A stretch of DNA of 64,000 nt from Undibacter mobilis (GCF_003367195.1 NZ_QRGO01000001.1:978501-1042500), one strand, 5' to 3'; positions 51,795-62,208 are shown, counted from the stretch's first letter. Notes: generated from the sequence alone by a model not told the origin. Program-made: numbers and translations.

Positions 51795-52157
51795 CTAGGC
51801 CGCGGCCTTCATCCCATCCAGCTTGGCGCGGGCGGCGTCGCGATGATCGGGCTTGATGTGACTGGCGACGATTTTGAGTGCGGTCATCAGCACCGCGGCA
51901 TCGTCAGTAAAGCCGAGCACCGGGAGCAGATCCGGCACGGCATCGAACGGCAGCACGAAATAGGCGAGAGCGCCGATCAGCGTGCCCTTCACCTGCAGCG
52001 GCGTCGCTCGGTCGAAGGCGCAGTAATAGGCAGCCAGCAAATCCTCAGCGAATGGGATATACGCCGCGACGCGCCCGAATTTGCGCCAGAATCGACGCGG
52101 CAGCGACGGATCGTTGCCGGTAGCCGAAGTTCCGAAGGTGGTGTCTGCGCTGCGCAT
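51795..52157 (-). CDS. DUF1232 (YkvA-like) protein
   Basis: 120 residues from ATG 52157. The core FVLPFDAVPDLLPVLGFTDDAAVLMTALKIV is the DUF1232 signature, a short helical membrane-associated domain. An in-frame TTG at 52232 would lengthen it but would overlap the pterin dehydratase gene. Function unknown. On the same strand as, and 61 bases from, the pterin dehydratase. Confidence 0.82.
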   Translation of the reverse strand: MRSADTTFGTSATGNDPSLPRRFWRKFGRVAAYIPFAEDLLAAYYCAFDRATPLQVKGTLIGALAYFVLPFDAVPDLLPVLGFTDDAAVLMTALKIVASHIKPDHRDAARAKLDGMKAAA

Positions 52158-52218
52158 AGTGAAACAGGTGGTGAGACCCAGCCCCGAGTTCAAGCGTCGA
52201 GAGATTGAACCCTTCGGC

Positions 52219-52512
52219 TCAGGAATCCGCAATCATCTCCATGGCTTCGGCCAATTCGAGATCGAGCTCGGTGACGCCACCGGCGTCGTGGGTCGACAAC
52301 GTGACCTCGACGGTCCGATACACGTTGGACCATTCGGGATGATGGTTCATTTTCTCGGCAACCAGCGCCGCCCGCGTCATGAAGCCGAAGGCCTCGTTGA
52401 AATCGCCGAAAGTGAATTTCCTGACGATGGCGTCGCGGTCCTTCGCGTCAGCCCAATTGGGCAATCTGCTCAGCGCCGCCTTGCGGGACTCGGGGGAAAG
52501 TTTTTGCGCCAT
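52219..52512 (-). CDS. 4a-hydroxytetrahydrobiopterin dehydratase
   Basis: 97 residues, the normal size of pterin-4a-carbinolamine dehydratase. The active-site string [31 protein letters not shown] is nearly complete, with the HH and later H that dehydrate the carbinolamine. It recycles the pterin cofactor of aromatic amino acid hydroxylases and is also needed for molybdopterin-related chemistry in some bacteria. No hydroxylase gene is nearby. Divergent from the site-2 protease gene. Confidence 0.94.
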   Translation of the reverse strand: MAQKLSPESRKAALSRLPNWADAKDRDAIVRKFTFGDFNEAFGFMTRAALVAEKMNHHPEWSNVYRTVEVTLSTHDAGGVTELDLELAEAMEMIADS

Positions 52513-52628
52513 GTCAGGAGCCTCGCTTGCAATCGTGGCATGATGATGCCCGGCAACGCGCCGGCCTCGCAGGAGGTTCGTCGCGTGCTTATTTTATCGG
52601 TTTGGGCGAGATTTTCAGCGAGGGTTTC

Positions 52629-53744
52629 ATGTCCTGGTCCCTGAGCATCGGCAAGATCGCCGGCACTGTCGTGCGTATCCACCTGACGTTTCTGCTGTTC
52701 CTGGCCTGGATTTTCGCCGCCGGCTACGCCCGCGGCGGCGGCACGGCGGCGTGGGACAGCGTCATTTTCATGCTCCTGCTGTTCGGCTGCGTGCTGCTGC
52801 ACGAATTTGGCCACATCTTCACGGCCCGCGCCTTCGGCGTCTCGACCCCTTTTGTGACGCTGCTGCCGATCGGCGGCGTCGCACAGCTTGAGCGAATTCC
52901 GGAAGAGCCGAGCCAGGAGTTCCTGATCGCCATTGCTGGCCCGCTGGTGAATGTTGCTATCGCCGCGCTGCTCATTCTGTTTGGCGGCGCGGAGCTGACG
53001 CAGAATGCCGCGGCGGCCATCGACAACAGCCAGATCTCGATGGTCGACCGGCTCGCTGCCGTGAACCTATTTCTGGCATTGTTCAATCTGATCCCGGCCT
53101 TCCCGATGGATGGCGGCCGTATCCTGCGCGCCGCGCTCGCGGCGAAGCTCGGCTACGTGCGCGCCACCGAAATCGCCGCGGCGATCGGCCAGTTCGTCGC
53201 CTTCGCGCTCGGTTTTATCGGCCTGATGGTCAATCCGATCCTGATCTTCATTGCGATCTTTGTTTATCTGGCGGCTTCAGGCGAAGCGCATATGGTGGCG
53301 CTGCGCGCCGTGTCACGCGGCGTGCCGGTGAGCCATGCCATGATGACACAGTTCGCCGCCCTCGCCCCGGAGGCGCATGTCGACGAAGCGGTGCAGACGC
53401 TGCTCGCTACCAGCCAGGGCGAGTTTCCCGTGGTCGACGCCGGCGGCAAGCCGGTCGGCCTGCTGGCGCGCGGCGACATCATCAAGGCGATCAAAACGCT
53501 CGGCCCGGATGCCCGCGTCGCCGACTCAATGAACCCGGATTTTCCAACCATCGGCCATCGCAGCTCGCTCGATGAGGCGTTCAAGCTGTTGCAGGAAAAG
53601 GCTGCGGTCGCCGTCGGCGTGACCGATGCGTCCGGGCGCCTGACCGGGCTGATTACCTCCGAAACCATCGCCGAAATGGTGATGCTGGGCGATTCACTGC
53701 CGAAGGACATGCGAGGCCCCTGGGGACGGACCGCGGGCGTCTGA
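52629..53744 (+). CDS. Site-2 protease family zinc metalloprotease with CBS domains
   Basis: 371 residues from ATG 52629 (GAGGG upstream). Several membrane helices cover about 1-225. The zinc site is HEFGH (58-62) and FPMDGGR (D161) supplies the third ligand. Two CBS domains follow (about 240-360; VSHAMMTQFAALAPEAHVDEAVQTLL, VADSMNPDFPTIGHRSSLDEAF). This is the M50/SpoIVFB-like type of intramembrane protease; CBS domains suggest control by adenine nucleotides. The substrate is unknown. Confidence 0.92.
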   Translation: MSWSLSIGKIAGTVVRIHLTFLLFLAWIFAAGYARGGGTAAWDSVIFMLLLFGCVLLHEFGHIFTARAFGVSTPFVTLLPIGGVAQLERIPEEPSQEFLIAIAGPLVNVAIAALLILFGGAELTQNAAAAIDNSQISMVDRLAAVNLFLALFNLIPAFPMDGGRILRAALAAKLGYVRATEIAAAIGQFVAFALGFIGLMVNPILIFIAIFVYLAASGEAHMVALRAVSRGVPVSHAMMTQFAALAPEAHVDEAVQTLLATSQGEFPVVDAGGKPVGLLARGDIIKAIKTLGPDARVADSMNPDFPTIGHRSSLDEAFKLLQEKAAVAVGVTDASGRLTGLITSETIAEMVMLGDSLPKDMRGPWGRTAGV

Positions 53745-53985
53745 GGCGTCCGGTCGACGAGTCCTGCCCGCCGTTCATCATCCGGCGTATTTTCGGCTGA
53801 TTCAGGCCTAAAATACGCGTCGGTGGCGGTTGCCAGTTGTTATTTCATCGCTATATTGCGCCGCAAAAGTGCTGCGTCGCGGGCCCTTGGAAAGCGGCCC
53901 GCGCTTTGGTTTTTGGAACACCCGCGCCCCGCCTCCGAGACAGGAACCGGCTCCTCCTCAAGGCCGCGCGCAAAAGGCAAATTTT

Positions 53986-55812
53986 ATGGATCTCCGCAAT
54001 ATCGCGATCATCGCGCACGTCGACCATGGCAAGACCACCCTCGTGGACCGCCTGCTGCAGCAGTCGGGCGTCTACCGCGAGAACGAGCGCCAGGTCGAGC
54101 GCGCCATGGACTCCAACGACCTTGAGCGCGAGCGTGGCATCACCATCCTCGCCAAGGCCGCCTCGGTCGAGTGGAAGGGCACGCGCATCAACATCGTCGA
54201 TACGCCGGGCCACGCCGACTTTGGCGGCGAGGTCGAACGCATCCTCAACATGGTGGACGGCGCGCTGGTGCTGGTCGATGCCGCCGAAGGTCCGCTGCCG
54301 CAGACCAAATTCGTCGTCTCCAAGGCGCTGAAGATGGGTCTCAAACCTATCGTCGTCATCAACAAGGTCGACCGCCCCGACGCGCGCGCCAACGAAGTGC
54401 TCAACGAGGTGTTTGACCTGTTCGCAGCGCTCGATGCCACCGACGAGCAGCTCGACTTCCCGATCCTGTTCGGTTCAGCCAAGCAAGGCTGGATGGCGAC
54501 ATCGCTCGAAGGTCCGCAGGACCAGGGCATGACGCCGCTGTTCGATCTCGTGCTCAAGCACGTCAGACCGCCGGTGGTCGAGGACGGTCCGTTCCGCCTG
54601 CTCGGCACCATCATCGAATCCAATCCCTATCTCGGCCGTATCGTCACCGGTCGCATCTTCTCCGGCGGCCTCAAGCCGAACCAGGCGGTGAAGGTGCTCG
54701 ACCGCGATGGCAAGCTCATCGAGAGCGGCCGAGTCACCAAGGTGCTGGCATTCCGCGGTCTCGAGCGTGTGCCGATCGACGACGCCGAAGCCGGTGACAT
54801 CGTCGCCATCGCCGGCCTGCCGAATGCTACCGTCGCCATGACCATTTGCGATCCGGCCGTGGAAACCGCGTTGCCGGCGCAGCCGATCGATCCGCCGACG
54901 CTGGCCATGACCTTCCGCGTCAACGACTCGCCGCTCGCCGGCACCGAAGGTTCGAAGGTCACGAGCCGCATGATCCGCGACCGCCTGATGGCCGAGGCCG
55001 AAGGTAACGTTGCGCTGCGCGTGCGTGAGTCGGACGAAAAGGACGCCATGGAAGTCGCCGGCCGCGGTGAATTGCAGCTCGGCATTCTGATCGAAACGAT
55101 GCGTCGCGAAGGCTTCGAGCTGTCGGTGTCGAGGCCGAAGGTACTGCTGCGCAAGAATGACGACGGCCAGGTTGAAGAGCCGATCGAGGAAGTCGTCATC
55201 GACGTCGATGAAGAACATTCGGGCGTCGTTGTGCAGAAGATGTCGGAGCGCAAGGCCGACCTTATCGAAATGCGACCGTCCGGCGGCGGACGTACCCGCG
55301 TCGTATTCCACGCGCCGACGCGCGGCCTGATCGGTTATCAGGGCGAACTGCTCACCGACACCCGTGGCACCGCGATCATGAACCGCCTATTCCACGGCCA
55401 CGCGCCCTACAAGGGCGCGATCCAGGGCCGCCGCAACGGCGTGCTGATCTCAAACGACAAGGGCGAGGCAGTCGCCTACGCGCTGTGGAACCTGGAAGAC
55501 CGCGGCCCGATGATGATCGAGCCGGGCTGGAAGGTTTACACCGGTATGATCGTCGGCGAACACACCCGTGACAATGACCTTGTCGTCAACGTCCTTAAGG
55601 GCAAACAGCTCACCAACATCCGCACCACATCGAAAGACGAGGCGGTGCGCCTGACACCGCCGATCCGCATGACGCTGGAGAAGGCATTGGCCTACATCCA
55701 GGACGATGAACTGGTGGAAGTGACGCCGTCCTCAATCCGCCTGCGCAAGAAGATGCTCGACGAAAACGACCGCAAGCGCGAAGAGCGCAAGAAGGAAGCC
55801 GAAGTCGCCTAA
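53986..55812 (+). CDS. typA: Ribosome-associated GTPase TypA/BipA
   Basis: 608 residues from ATG 53986; a longer open frame upstream is not conserved. It begins [24 protein letters not shown] (P-loop K16) and has [27 protein letters not shown] and [12 protein letters not shown]-like domains and the BipA C-terminal domain follow. It binds the 70S ribosome and aids growth at low temperature and stress. It ends tail to tail with the AraC gene, sharing four bases. Confidence 0.97.
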   Translation: MDLRNIAIIAHVDHGKTTLVDRLLQQSGVYRENERQVERAMDSNDLERERGITILAKAASVEWKGTRINIVDTPGHADFGGEVERILNMVDGALVLVDAAEGPLPQTKFVVSKALKMGLKPIVVINKVDRPDARANEVLNEVFDLFAALDATDEQLDFPILFGSAKQGWMATSLEGPQDQGMTPLFDLVLKHVRPPVVEDGPFRLLGTIIESNPYLGRIVTGRIFSGGLKPNQAVKVLDRDGKLIESGRVTKVLAFRGLERVPIDDAEAGDIVAIAGLPNATVAMTICDPAVETALPAQPIDPPTLAMTFRVNDSPLAGTEGSKVTSRMIRDRLMAEAEGNVALRVRESDEKDAMEVAGRGELQLGILIETMRREGFELSVSRPKVLLRKNDDGQVEEPIEEVVIDVDEEHSGVVVQKMSERKADLIEMRPSGGGRTRVVFHAPTRGLIGYQGELLTDTRGTAIMNRLFHGHAPYKGAIQGRRNGVLISNDKGEAVAYALWNLEDRGPMMIEPGWKVYTGMIVGEHTRDNDLVVNVLKGKQLTNIRTTSKDEAVRLTPPIRMTLEKALAYIQDDELVEVTPSSIRLRKKMLDENDRKREERKKEAEVA

Positions 55813-56792
55813 CCGCTTTTCGCCGCGCCGCGCTGCCGCCATTGCGATGGCGGCACGCCGGTACGCTTCTTGAAGGCGCGGCTGAACGACGCTTCGGAAT
55901 CGTAGCCGATCTTTTCCGCGATCTCGGCCATGTTGCGCTTGCCGTGGCCGAGCATGTCGGCCGCCACCTGCATGCGCCATTTCGCGAGATAGGCCATCGG
56001 CGGGATTCCGACCAGTTCGGCAAAGCGCTCGGCCAGCACCGAGCGTGACACTCCGACCGCCTTGCCCAGACTTTCGATCGTCCATTCCTGCGCCGGATCG
56101 GCATGCAGAAGGGCCAGCGCCCGCCCGACCGACGGATCGCGCAGGCCCGCAAGCCAGCCGGCGCGCTCGTCCGGCAAAGTCTCGATGTAGTTGCGCAGCA
56201 GGTCGATCAGCATCAGTTCGCTGAGCTTGGTGAGCACGGTGCCGCTACCGGGACGCTTCTCGGCCATTTCGGTCAGCGCATAACGAAACAGGCGGTTGAG
56301 GCCGTCGTCACGGCCGTCGTCGGCACGCGCGCCCTTGATCACGCGCGGCAGATTGTCGAGTAGCATATTGAAGGGGCTGGCGTCGCAGGCAAGATAGCCG
56401 CAGACGATTTTGGTTCGCACCTGGCCGGAACATCCGAACTGAATGCAATGCGCTATGCCGCCCGCCGCCGCGCTGTCCGCTTCATCGGCGGTCAACTGAA
56501 TGTGCGGCAGCCCTGGCGCGCTCGACATCACATGCGCATCGGCGCGCGGAAACACGATCACGTCACCGGCCTCGAGCCGCATCGCTTCGCCACCGGCCAG
56601 CGCGCCGTAGCAATGACCCGCGGTCACGGCGTGGAATGCGGCGAGATGATCGACGTTCGGCAGAAGGCGCGGCAGCATGACATCGGGTGTCAGCGCGCCG
56701 ATCGACCAGTCCTCGCCCGCGGTGATCTCGAAGAACACCGCACCGGCGATACGTACCGTTTTCAGAACATCCGACAGCGTGTCATGGCTCAT
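55809..56792 (-). CDS. AraC-family transcriptional regulator
   Basis: 327 residues. The N-terminal cupin-like sensor (AraC-binding, cupin_6 type) spans about 1-200. The C-terminal double helix-turn-helix reads WTIESLGKAVGVSRSVLAERFAELVGIPPMAYLAKWRMQVAADML and AEIAEKIGYDSEASFSRAFKKRTGVPPSQWR. Divergent from the GFA-family gene with 144 bases between, so that gene is its likely target. Confidence 0.92.
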   Translation of the reverse strand: MSHDTLSDVLKTVRIAGAVFFEITAGEDWSIGALTPDVMLPRLLPNVDHLAAFHAVTAGHCYGALAGGEAMRLEAGDVIVFPRADAHVMSSAPGLPHIQLTADEADSAAAGGIAHCIQFGCSGQVRTKIVCGYLACDASPFNMLLDNLPRVIKGARADDGRDDGLNRLFRYALTEMAEKRPGSGTVLTKLSELMLIDLLRNYIETLPDERAGWLAGLRDPSVGRALALLHADPAQEWTIESLGKAVGVSRSVLAERFAELVGIPPMAYLAKWRMQVAADMLGHGKRNMAEIAEKIGYDSEASFSRAFKKRTGVPPSQWRQRGAAKSG

Positions 56793-56936
56793 GGCGCATC
56801 ACGTTCAGCATCGGGCCGTTGAATGACGGACGCCTTGTCATGAAGCCCGGACGATTGGGCATTCAGCGGCGCGTCGCCTGTGTGTTTGAAAGCGCCCGTG
56901 AGTTATCACGCAACAATCACTCAGGATAGAAAAACG

Positions 56937-57362
56937 ATGCCGACGTACAAAGGCGCCTGTTTCTGCGGCGCAGTGGAACTGGAAGCGACCGGTAAACCCG
57001 AAGCTATGGGCTACTGCCATTGCGGCTCCTGCCGCTCCTGGTCGGCGGGACCGGTGAACGCCTTCACTTTGTGGAAGCCGGAGAACGTTACGGTCACCAA
57101 GGGCGCGCAATTCGTCGGGCATTTTCAGAAAACGCCGCTGAGCGACCGCCAGTATTGCACCCAATGCGGCGGTCACCTCATGACCGATCATCCGCCGCTC
57201 GGTCTGGTCGATGTTTACGCGGCGACGCTGCCCGGGCTCGACTTCAAGCCCGGCGTCCACGTTAACTATGCCGAGACGGTATTGCCGATCAAAGACGGTT
57301 TGCCGAAGCTGAAGGACTTTCCCGCGGCATTCGGCGGCTCCGGCCAAGAGGTTCCGGAATAG
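56937..57362 (+). CDS. GFA/CENP-V-family zinc protein
   Basis: 141 residues from ATG 56937. Zinc ligands appear as GACFCGAV, GYCHCGSCR and YCTQCGGHL, the GFA (S-hydroxymethylglutathione synthase-like) pattern. Despite the family name, most members have unproven activity; some bind glutathione or act on small thiol adducts. A divergent AraC regulator suggests inducible expression. A GCCGGCGAGTC...GACTTCGCCGGC hairpin (57387-57417) after the stop may terminate it. Confidence 0.88.
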   Translation: MPTYKGACFCGAVELEATGKPEAMGYCHCGSCRSWSAGPVNAFTLWKPENVTVTKGAQFVGHFQKTPLSDRQYCTQCGGHLMTDHPPLGLVDVYAATLPGLDFKPGVHVNYAETVLPIKDGLPKLKDFPAAFGGSGQEVPE

Positions 57363-57568
57363 CGCCAGACCAAGAAAAGGAGCCGTGCCGGCGAGTCTTT
57401 TGTGCGACTTCGCCGGCGCTTTGCATGGCGTAAAACGACGCGCGAAAAAGCCGCTAAGTGCTTGTGACTGTGTCCCGTTGGGCCACCTGTGGCCGGTAAT
57501 CCACACCCGTTAACCCATCGTTAGTCATAGGGCTTGAAGCGCACAGGGTTCATTGCTTGAATTCCGAA

Positions 57569-58081
57569 ATGAGCACGACCCTTATCGAGATTCGACGCGC
57601 CAGGACCGCCGACGCCCCAGACGTCGCAGCAACGCATGACGAGGCGTGGCGGACCGCCTATCAGGGCATCATTCCGGGGGCCGAGCTCGACAAGCTGATT
57701 AACCGCCGCGGCCCCGATTGGTGGCAGTCGGCGATCCGCAAGGGCAGCCGGATTACCCTGCTACAGTTTGGCGATCGCATTGCCGGTTATGCTAATTACG
57801 GGCGCAATCGCGCCCGCAGCCTTTTCTACGAAGGTGAAGTCTACGAGCTTTATCTGCGCCCTGAGTTCCAGGGGCTCGGCTTCGGCCGCCGCCTGTTCAA
57901 CGCCGCGCGCAAGGATCTCGGCCAGAGCGGGCTGAAGAGCCTCGTGGTTTGGGCGCTGTCGGACAACGAGCCGGCGATGGAATTCTACCGCGCACTCGGT
58001 GGCCGTGCGGTGGCCCGCTCGTCCGAGAAGTTCGGGCCGAAGACCCTCGACAAGGTTGCTTACGCCTGGCCGCAGGGTTGA
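57569..58081 (+). CDS. GNAT-family N-acetyltransferase
   Basis: 170 residues from ATG 57569; a TTG at 57557 is open. One GNAT domain: IRRARTADAPDVAATHDEAWRTAYQGIIPG at the N-terminus, the acetyl-CoA loop LRPEFQGLGFGRRLFNAA, and LVVWALSDNEPAMEFYRALGG. The N-terminal AWRTAYQG string is common in acyltransferases acting on small amines or antibiotics, but no substrate can be named. Convergent with folD. Confidence 0.88.
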   Translation: MSTTLIEIRRARTADAPDVAATHDEAWRTAYQGIIPGAELDKLINRRGPDWWQSAIRKGSRITLLQFGDRIAGYANYGRNRARSLFYEGEVYELYLRPEFQGLGFGRRLFNAARKDLGQSGLKSLVVWALSDNEPAMEFYRALGGRAVARSSEKFGPKTLDKVAYAWPQG

Positions 58082-58118
58082 TTTTCTGCGGTGCGCGCCT
58101 TTTGACGCGCTGTACGGA

Positions 58119-59003
58119 TCAAAGTCTGGGCGCCTTCACCCCGTTCTGCGCACACGCCGCGCGCAGGGTGTTGAGCATCAAGCAGGCAATCGTCATCGGG
58201 CCGACCCCGCCAGGCACCGGCGTGATCGCACCAGCGACCTTGACGGCTTCGTCGAAAGCGACATCGCCGACGATACGCGATTTGCCGCCATCACCCGCCA
58301 CGCGATTGATACCGACGTCGATGACAATAGCGCCCGGCTTCACCCAGTCGCCGCGCACAAGTTCCGCTTTACCGATGGCTGCGATCAGGAGATCGGCGCG
58401 GCGCGCCAATGCAGGCAGATCCTTGGTCTTGGAATGCGCAACCGTCACGGTGGCATTCTCCGCCAGAAGAAGCTGCGCCACCGGCTTGCCGACTATGTTG
58501 GAGCGGCCGATCACCAGCGCGTCGAGCCCGGCAAGCGACGGCCACACCATCTTTGCCAGCATGATGCAGCCTGACGGTGTGCATGGCACCAGCGCCGGGA
58601 GGCCAAGCGACAAGCGCCCAACATTGACCGGGTGAAAACCATCGACATCCTTGGCGGGATCGATAGCCGCGATCACCTTCTGCGGATCGATCTGCGGCGG
58701 CAACGGCAACTGCACCAGAATGCCGCTGACGGCCTTGTTCTTGTTGAGCTTGTCGATCAACGCCAGCAGTTCGGCCTCGCTCACCGTCTCAGGCAGCTTG
58801 TGATCGGACGGCGTCATGCCGGCCTCAACCACCGCTTTCGACTTGGAACGCACATAGACTTCGCTTGCGGCGTTCTGCCCGACCAGCACGACAGCGAGCC
58901 CCGGCGTAACGCCATGTTCGCGCTTGAGCTGCGCCACTTCAAAGGCGACCTTGCCGCGCAGTTCGGCCGCTATTGTCTTGCCGTCGATGATCGTTGCGGT
59001 CAT
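58119..59003 (-). CDS. folD: Bifunctional methylenetetrahydrofolate dehydrogenase/cyclohydrolase
   Basis: 294 residues from ATG 59003. The FolD motifs are present: [14 protein letters not shown] (catalytic Lys region), [15 protein letters not shown] and the NADP-binding [20 protein letters not shown]. It interconverts 5,10-methylene-THF and 10-formyl-THF for purine and formate metabolism. First of a folD, DUF167, YggT cluster on the minus strand in which DUF167 and yggT lie upstream. Confidence 0.96.
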   Translation of the reverse strand: MTATIIDGKTIAAELRGKVAFEVAQLKREHGVTPGLAVVLVGQNAASEVYVRSKSKAVVEAGMTPSDHKLPETVSEAELLALIDKLNKNKAVSGILVQLPLPPQIDPQKVIAAIDPAKDVDGFHPVNVGRLSLGLPALVPCTPSGCIMLAKMVWPSLAGLDALVIGRSNIVGKPVAQLLLAENATVTVAHSKTKDLPALARRADLLIAAIGKAELVRGDWVKPGAIVIDVGINRVAGDGGKSRIVGDVAFDEAVKVAGAITPVPGGVGPMTIACLMLNTLRAACAQNGVKAPRL

Positions 59004-59032
59004 GCCTCGGTCCGTAATTCGGTCAGCAACCA

Positions 59033-59353
59033 CTAGCCACTTCCGGCCGCTGCGTTCAATCGCGACGCCAACGCGTTTCCATCACCTGCGATTTCGAGCC
59101 GCTTTACCCGTGATGTCGCACCGGCGGCCAGCGTTACGTCGCGCGCCGGCACGTGCAGCGACTTGGCGATGAGCTTGCACAGGGCCGCGTTGGCCTCGCC
59201 TTCGCTCGGCGCGGCACGTACGCGCACCTTGAGCACGCTGCGGCCGTCGCTCATCGTCTCAATGCCGTCGATGGCGTCACGGCCGCCTTTCGGCGTCAGA
59301 CGCACATGAAGCACGAGCCCGCCGGACGTTGCCGACCACGGCTGTCCGGCCAT
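59033..59353 (-). CDS. DUF167 (YggU) family protein
   Basis: 106 residues. [41 protein letters not shown] and [13 protein letters not shown] are the DUF167 landmarks. A small alpha/beta protein of unknown function, often next to yggT as here. It starts six bases after the yggT stop, so the two are co-transcribed. Confidence 0.9.
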   Translation of the reverse strand: MAGQPWSATSGGLVLHVRLTPKGGRDAIDGIETMSDGRSVLKVRVRAAPSEGEANAALCKLIAKSLHVPARDVTLAAGATSRVKRLEIAGDGNALASRLNAAAGSG

Positions 59354-59359
59354 GAACCG

Positions 59360-59650
59360 CTAGAACACGTTCGGATAGATGTAGCGGACGATGACGTTCT
59401 CGAGCAACAGAATGAGCAGGATCAGGACCACCGGCGAGACGTCGATGCCGCCGAGATTCGGCATGGCATTGCGGATCGGACGCAGCACCGGCTCGGTGAT
59501 GCGATAGAGGAAGTCGCCGATGGTCGACACCACTTGATTGCGGGTGTTGACGACGTTGAACGCGACCAGCCACGACAGCACGGCCGAGGCGATCAGGAGC
59601 CAGATATAGATCTGGAGAACCAGAAGAACGATATCGAGAATGGCGCGCAT
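59360..59650 (-). CDS. YggT family membrane protein
   Basis: 96 residues from ATG 59650. Two hydrophobic segments (ILDIVLLVLQIYIWLLIASAVLSWL and VVLILLILLLENVIVRYI) flank FLYRITEPVLRPIRNAMP, the YggT signature. One YggT repeat only. Linked to cell envelope/division or osmotic tolerance in other bacteria, with no defined mechanism. Confidence 0.9.
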   Translation of the reverse strand: MRAILDIVLLVLQIYIWLLIASAVLSWLVAFNVVNTRNQVVSTIGDFLYRITEPVLRPIRNAMPNLGGIDVSPVVLILLILLLENVIVRYIYPNVF

Positions 59651-59838
59651 GAGACGGTTTTCCGATCCGAACGATGGGCGGAAACTAGCTTGTCGCACCG
59701 ACAGGAACAAGCAGCCGCCCCGCCGCAGGCACAGGACCCTCCCGGCCGCGATCCTTGACAGGAAGGATGCCCGGTCCTAAATGGCGCCACTCAGCAAAAA
59801 GCGCGGGTTTCGGGTTCTCCCGGCACCGCCTTTGGGAA

Positions 59839-59914
<76 letters not shown>

Positions 59915-59942
59915 CCCACCCTCCCGGAACCTGACCCTCGGT

Positions 59943-60028
59943 CATGAATCCGGTACTCTGCCTCAGACATGAAGCCGGCATCCTGCCCGAATCAAGAAGC
60001 GCAGCATCCTGCGCCGGATCATGAATCC
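59943..60028. repeat. Degenerate tandem repeat, 25-27 nt unit
   Basis: Units start at 59943, 59968, 59993 and a partial one at 60020. The shared pattern is CATGAA-x-CCGGCATCCTGCC with about 5 variable bases. It fills the short gap between tRNA-Ala and the SDR gene stop. Confidence 0.6.
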
Positions 60029-60039
60029 CCGCGCCGGCG

Positions 60040-60843
60040 TCAACCGGCGGAATTTTCGGCCGCGGACGTCCGCCGGCGCTGCCGCCGCCCGACCAGACCG
60101 AGCACGATCCGGCGCGGCAGAATGCGTGCCAGCACCATCACCAGCCTGTTGGCAAAGCCCGGCACGACGACGCGGTGGCCTTCCATGAAGCCGCGATAGC
60201 CAGCCTCGGCCACCTCCGTGGCGGTCTGCGTCAGCAGCCTGGGTCCCATCTTGTCCTTGACCCCGGCCCGCTCGGCGAATTCGGTCGGCACCGGCCCGGG
60301 ACACAGCACCGTGACGCGAACACCGCGCTCCCTGAGCTCGGCATAGAGCGCTTCGGAGAACGACAGCACATAGGCCTTGCTGGCGTAATACACTGCACTG
60401 CCCGGACCGGGCAGAAAACCGGCCACCGATCCGACATTGAGAATGCCGCCCTCGTGACGCGCGATGCTGTCGACGAAGGCGAGCGACAATTCGGTCAGCG
60501 CCCGCACATTGACGTCGATGATCTGAAGCTGCTCCGCGCGGTCGAGACTGGAAGCCTGCCCGACCAGACCGAAACCGGCATTGTTGACGACATATTGCGG
60601 CTCGACGCCGGCGGCGTTGAGCGCATCGGCAATGCCGCGCGTCGCGCCGGACAGCGCAAGATCCGCCGAGATCACCAGCGGCCGTGGCTGGCCCATCTTC
60701 TCGATCTCGTCGGCCAGCGCATTGAGCCGTTCGACGCGGCGCGCAGTGAGCGCCAGCGCAAAACCGTTACGCGCAAAAATGCGCGCCAGTTCAACGCCAA
60801 TGCCGGACGACGCGCCGGTAATAAGGGTAATGGGTTTCATCAT
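60040..60843 (-). CDS. Short-chain dehydrogenase/reductase (SDR)
   Basis: 267 residues from ATG 60843 (or the next ATG at 60840). The NAD(P)-binding motif is TGASSGIG, then NNAGFG, with the catalytic pair in YYASKAYV (Y and K). It is a classical SDR; the C-terminus is basic and arginine-rich (RRQRRRTSAAE). The substrate is unknown. The start overlaps the stop of the TerB gene (ATGATGA), so the two are translationally coupled. Confidence 0.9.
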   Translation of the reverse strand: MMKPITLITGASSGIGVELARIFARNGFALALTARRVERLNALADEIEKMGQPRPLVISADLALSGATRGIADALNAAGVEPQYVVNNAGFGLVGQASSLDRAEQLQIIDVNVRALTELSLAFVDSIARHEGGILNVGSVAGFLPGPGSAVYYASKAYVLSFSEALYAELRERGVRVTVLCPGPVPTEFAERAGVKDKMGPRLLTQTATEVAEAGYRGFMEGHRVVVPGFANRLVMVLARILPRRIVLGLVGRRQRRRTSAAENSAG

Positions 60844-61307
60844 TCGTCGGTGCCTTGCGCCGCGGCGACGCGCGTCTTGAGCGCAATGCGCTCCTCGCGC
60901 GACACATGCAACAGGTCGGCGGCACGCCAGATCAGGTTGTCCTCGAACTCGGTCACCTTGCCGTCGGCAAACACCACCTGCCACATCATTTCAACGACGC
61001 GGGCGCGCTGCTTGTCGTCGAGCGCGCGGTTGAGGCGCGTGGTGAACTGATAAAGGTCGATGGCCTTCTCATCGGCTTCCTCGGCGCGCATGATCAGCTT
61101 GTCGGCAGCCTTGTCGTCGAGCTTGAAGCGCTCCTTGATCAGGTCATGCAGCCGCACATGCTCGGAGTCGCTGATGCCGCCGTCGATCGCCGCGGTATGG
61201 ACGAGCAGCGCCGCCGCGGCGAGGCGGTAGTCGGTTTCGGCGAATTCCTCCGGGCGCGAGTCGTCCTCGCTCAGGTCGCCAATGAATTTCATGATCGCGT
61301 CGAACAT
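60840..61307 (-). CDS. TerB-family protein
   Basis: 155 residues, all helical. The TerB/DjlA-like domain includes YRLAAAALLVHTAAIDGGISDSEHVRLHDLIKERF and VVFADGKVTEFEDNLIWRAADLLHVS, with the two D-G loops that bind metal in TerB. The tellurite-resistance name should not be taken as function, since such domains are widespread. First gene of a two-gene unit with the SDR. Confidence 0.88.
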   Translation of the reverse strand: MFDAIMKFIGDLSEDDSRPEEFAETDYRLAAAALLVHTAAIDGGISDSEHVRLHDLIKERFKLDDKAADKLIMRAEEADEKAIDLYQFTTRLNRALDDKQRARVVEMMWQVVFADGKVTEFEDNLIWRAADLLHVSREERIALKTRVAAAQGTDE

Positions 61308-61445
61308 ATAGCCGGTCCTGCTCGTCGGGCGCTTCGGAATAGGCCCCGCATCCCCCTCAATCTAGGGCGGATGCGACCGGATGCTCGTGACAAATTCGCA
61401 AGGTTTAGGCAACGCGGCTCTGGGCCGCGACCGCAGACCCGCAGC

Positions 61446-62048
61446 TCAGCGGCGGGTCTTGCCCTCGTTGGACGCCAGCAGCGCCAGATTGTTGGCGACG
61501 TATGTGTTGGCGGGGTCGAGGCGCTGGGCCGCGTTCAGGCTGTCGCGGGCGCGTTTCATGTCGCCGCGCAGCATGTAGGAGTAGCCCTGATTGTTGAGCA
61601 CCTCGGCGGTCGGCCCGGCAATTTCGCGGGCCTTGCTGTAGGCGCGGTCCGCTTGCGCGAAATCGCGCAGCCGGTCGGCCGAAGCAGCCAGCCCGATCCA
61701 GGCTTCGGAACTGCGCGGGTCGAGCTGGGTAGCCCGATGGAACAGGCGTTCGGCCTCGCGGAAATGGTTGGCGCGATAGGCGGCCCGGCCCTCGGCGATG
61801 GCTCCGGCGGCGCCGTTGTTGCCGCCCGTCGCGGGCTCGTCGCCGGGCAGGACGGGCGCCGGCTTGGCTTCGGCGACTTTCGGTTTCTCGGCGGCCCTGA
61901 CGCTCCCAATGGACCCGGTCACTTCAGTGGGCGGCGGCAGGGTGTCGCGGGCCGTGCTGGCGGCCAGCCGGTCGCCAGTCGTGTTGCAGGCGGCAAGCAT
62001 GAGCGCCACCCCGGTCAGAAAAAGAGCTTTGCTGGGAGCGATAGGCAT
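61446..62048 (-). CDS. TPR-repeat lipoprotein
   Basis: 200 residues from ATG 62048. A lipoprotein signal ends LMLAAC with C21 as the modified cysteine. About three tetratricopeptide repeats fill about 85-190 (AAYRANHFREAERLFHRATQLDPRSSEAWIGLA, ...). It resembles TadD-like lipoproteins of Flp pilus loci, but no tad genes are visible, so it is called only by its domains. The C-terminus is NEGKTRR. Confidence 0.85.
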   Translation of the reverse strand: MPIAPSKALFLTGVALMLAACNTTGDRLAASTARDTLPPPTEVTGSIGSVRAAEKPKVAEAKPAPVLPGDEPATGGNNGAAGAIAEGRAAYRANHFREAERLFHRATQLDPRSSEAWIGLAASADRLRDFAQADRAYSKAREIAGPTAEVLNNQGYSYMLRGDMKRARDSLNAAQRLDPANTYVANNLALLASNEGKTRR

Positions 62049-62208
62049 CGGCCGGACCCATGGAATCGCGGTGAGCATGCGAGCCGGAGGCTAGGGCGAC
62101 ATGGTTAACGGAACATTACAGATGGTAATTTGGTGCTTCCCGGCGCCGGCTGGTTACCCGCCCGGCTGGCCCTGTGGTATGGCCCGGTTAAAGCCCAGGG
62201 AGCCCTCG

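Noticed and set aside
62101..62208. 36-residue N-terminal extension of the lyase gene at 62209
   Set aside because: The extension is not conserved-looking and the AGGGAG ribosome-binding site supports the start at 62209.
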